DNA of 7,453 bases from BS750m-G77 sp043797735 (GTDB lineage Bacteria; Omnitrophota; Gorgyraeia; Gygaellales; Profunditerraquicolaceae): contig JAZDPH010000022.1 of assembly GCA_043797735.1 (NCBI GenBank), positions 1 through 7,453 on the forward strand, given 5' to 3'. The notes below the pieces were generated by a model. That model searched no databases, was not told the DNA's origin, and saw only the letters and a list, made by a program, of their open reading frames with translations. This document shows positions 6,258 through 7,453 of this stretch, piece after piece. Position numbers and translations under genes: made by a program. Position 1 is the stretch's first letter. Each line of letters begins with the position of its first letter.

Positions 6258-7453
6258 GATTTACCCCGGCCTCCAAGTAACCGGCAAACACAATCCTTAA
6301 ATGCCCTGCCCCGTTCTTGGTAATTAGAAAACATATCGAAACTTGAACACATCGGAGAAAACAAAATACAGTCTCCGGGGCCGGCCAGGCTAAATGCCTT
6401 ATGCACAGCCTCGGTTAAGGTCTCGGCATTATTTACCGGTAAAACCCCGCCGATAGCCGCGGCTATTTTTTCTTTTGCCTCACCCAGCAAGACTACCTGC
6501 TTGAGCTTTGCCGGAGCTGATTTCAATATAAGGCCGTAATCGGCCCCCTTATCCTTTCCGCCGGCGATTAAAATAACCGGGGCCTCTATGTTGCTTAAGG
6601 CCCAGAGCGCGGAATCCGCGGTAGTCGCCTTAGAGTCATTGATAAATTTAATGCTGTTTATTTCGGCCACGAATTCCATGCGGTGTTCCAATCCTTTAAA
6701 ATCCCGGCATACCTCAAGGATTAGCTCCCGGCTTATGCCCAAAACCCCGCCCACGGCCAAGACTGCGCAATGGTTAAGGTTAAGGCCATTCTCCTGGCAA
6801 AAATAAACCTTCCTGGACCTTGCCCCTTCAGCTAGTTTTTTTAATACCGGGTCGCCGTAATTCAAAACCAGATAATCCGACTCATCCTGATTGATAAATA
6901 TCCGCTTCTTCGCTTCAAGGTATTCCCCTAAATCCCTGTATCTATCCAGGTGATTGGCTGTAAAATTAAGCATTAGCGCAATCTCCGGCTTGAAATTTTT
7001 TATATGCTCCAGCTGAAAAGAGCTTACCTCCAGCGACACGTAATCCCCCTGGCTTATCTTATCCACCTCTGCGCAGAAGGGGGTGCCGATGTTGCCGCAG
7101 ACAAAAACTTTCCTGCCGGCGCCTTTTTCCAGTATCCTGCCGATTAAAGTTGTAACCGTAGTCTTGCCGCCTGAGCCGGTAACCGCAATAACTCTCCCCG
7201 CACAAAGCATCCACCCCAATTCAATCTCGCTTATTACCGGTATATTAAAACTTGCCGCCCAGGTAAGCGCCGGGGCATCCTGCGGCACGCCCGGAGAAAC
7301 CACGAGCAAATCCCTTCCCCTTATAAACTCCTGCGAATGCCCGCCCAACTCCAGCCTGATTTCTTTTGATTTAATCCGAGAGGCGTTCAGCCGAACCGCC
7401 TGGTTATCGCTGCTATCGGTCACGCAAACCTCTGCGGCCAAATCATAAAGCAA
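6236..7453 (-). CDS. murD: UDP-N-acetylmuramoyl-L-alanine--D-glutamate ligase (5' partial)
   Basis: Cytoplasmic Mur ligase that adds D-Glu to UDP-MurNAc-L-Ala using ATP. The frame is open through the window edge, so the beginning of the N-terminal Rossmann domain (probably 20-30 residues, including its glycine-rich loop) is missing. The first visible codon, TTG, is probably an internal Leu. Numbering from that codon, the family motifs appear in order: VVSPGVP (51-57), Walker A GSGGKTT (93-99), NIGTPF (121-126), EVSSFQLE (142-149), NHLDRY (167-172), a YLEAKKRIF segment whose K182 matches the carbamylated Lys of MurD, GLEHRMEF (254-261), NDSKATTADSA (272-282), GGKDKGADY (298-306) and SPMCSSFDMFSNYQERG (366-382). 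The SSFQLE and SFDMF motifs separate MurD from MurC, MurE and MurF. Two normally conserved positions differ: Gly for Asn in the P-loop, and Asn for Asp before the HLDR histidine. The end overlaps ftsW by 22 nt. Identification is secure. Confidence 0.96.
   Translation of the reverse strand: MLYDLAAEVCVTDSSDNQAVRLNASRIKSKEIRLELGGHSQEFIRGRDLLVVSPGVPQDAPALTWAASFNIPVISEIELGWMLCAGRVIAVTGSGGKTTVTTLIGRILEKGAGRKVFVCGNIGTPFCAEVDKISQGDYVSLEVSSFQLEHIKNFKPEIALMLNFTANHLDRYRDLGEYLEAKKRIFINQDESDYLVLNYGDPVLKKLAEGARSRKVYFCQENGLNLNHCAVLAVGGVLGISRELILEVCRDFKGLEHRMEFVAEINSIKFINDSKATTADSALWALSNIEAPVILIAGGKDKGADYGLILKSAPAKLKQVVLLGEAKEKIAAAIGGVLPVNNAETLTEAVHKAFSLAGPGDCILFSPMCSSFDMFSNYQERGRAFKDCVCRLLGGRGKSCQLKQR

Noticed and set aside
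7451..7453. TTG as the murD start codon
   Set aside because: The frame is open to the window edge and the N-terminal glycine-rich loop of MurD is missing, so this is an internal Leu in a truncated gene.

Overview
The window is a tightly packed stretch of a bacterial division and cell wall (dcw) cluster. Every gene lies on the minus strand, so the operon reads from high to low coordinates: murD (5' end cut off by the window edge), ftsW, murG, murC, murB, ddl, ftsQ. All seven were recognised from family motifs. Each gene overlaps the next (by 22, 4, 8, 41, 10 and 14 nt), leaving no intergenic space between 125 and 7453. ftsA and ftsZ are the usual next genes and would lie beyond position 1; mraY, murF, murE and ftsI would lie beyond 7453.

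The genes form one pathway. MurC, MurD and Ddl supply steps of cytoplasmic UDP-MurNAc-pentapeptide synthesis, and MurB makes the UDP-MurNAc that MurC uses. MurG adds GlcNAc to make lipid II. FtsW polymerises lipid II at the septum, and FtsQ is a membrane-anchored divisome scaffold.

The organism is a Gram-negative-type or related bacterium with full peptidoglycan synthesis. The order murG-murC-murB-ddl-ftsQ is shared by several phyla (for example Alphaproteobacteria and Geobacter-like bacteria). The protein style, moderate base composition by eye, and gene packing remind me most of uncultivated Omnitrophota or similar metagenome-derived lineages. That is an impression, not a demonstration.

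The only non-coding DNA is positions 1-124, and it is the unusual part. It holds a long imperfect palindrome (5-109, about 38 base pairs with a 10-nt loop). Its left arm recurs as an exact 25-nt direct repeat at 110-134, running into the last codons and stop of ftsQ. This looks like a palindromic, MITE- or ERIC-like repeat, possibly the edge of a tandem array with a 109-bp period, which has supplied the end of ftsQ. I see no RNA genes, CRISPR array, transposase gene or convincing promoter.
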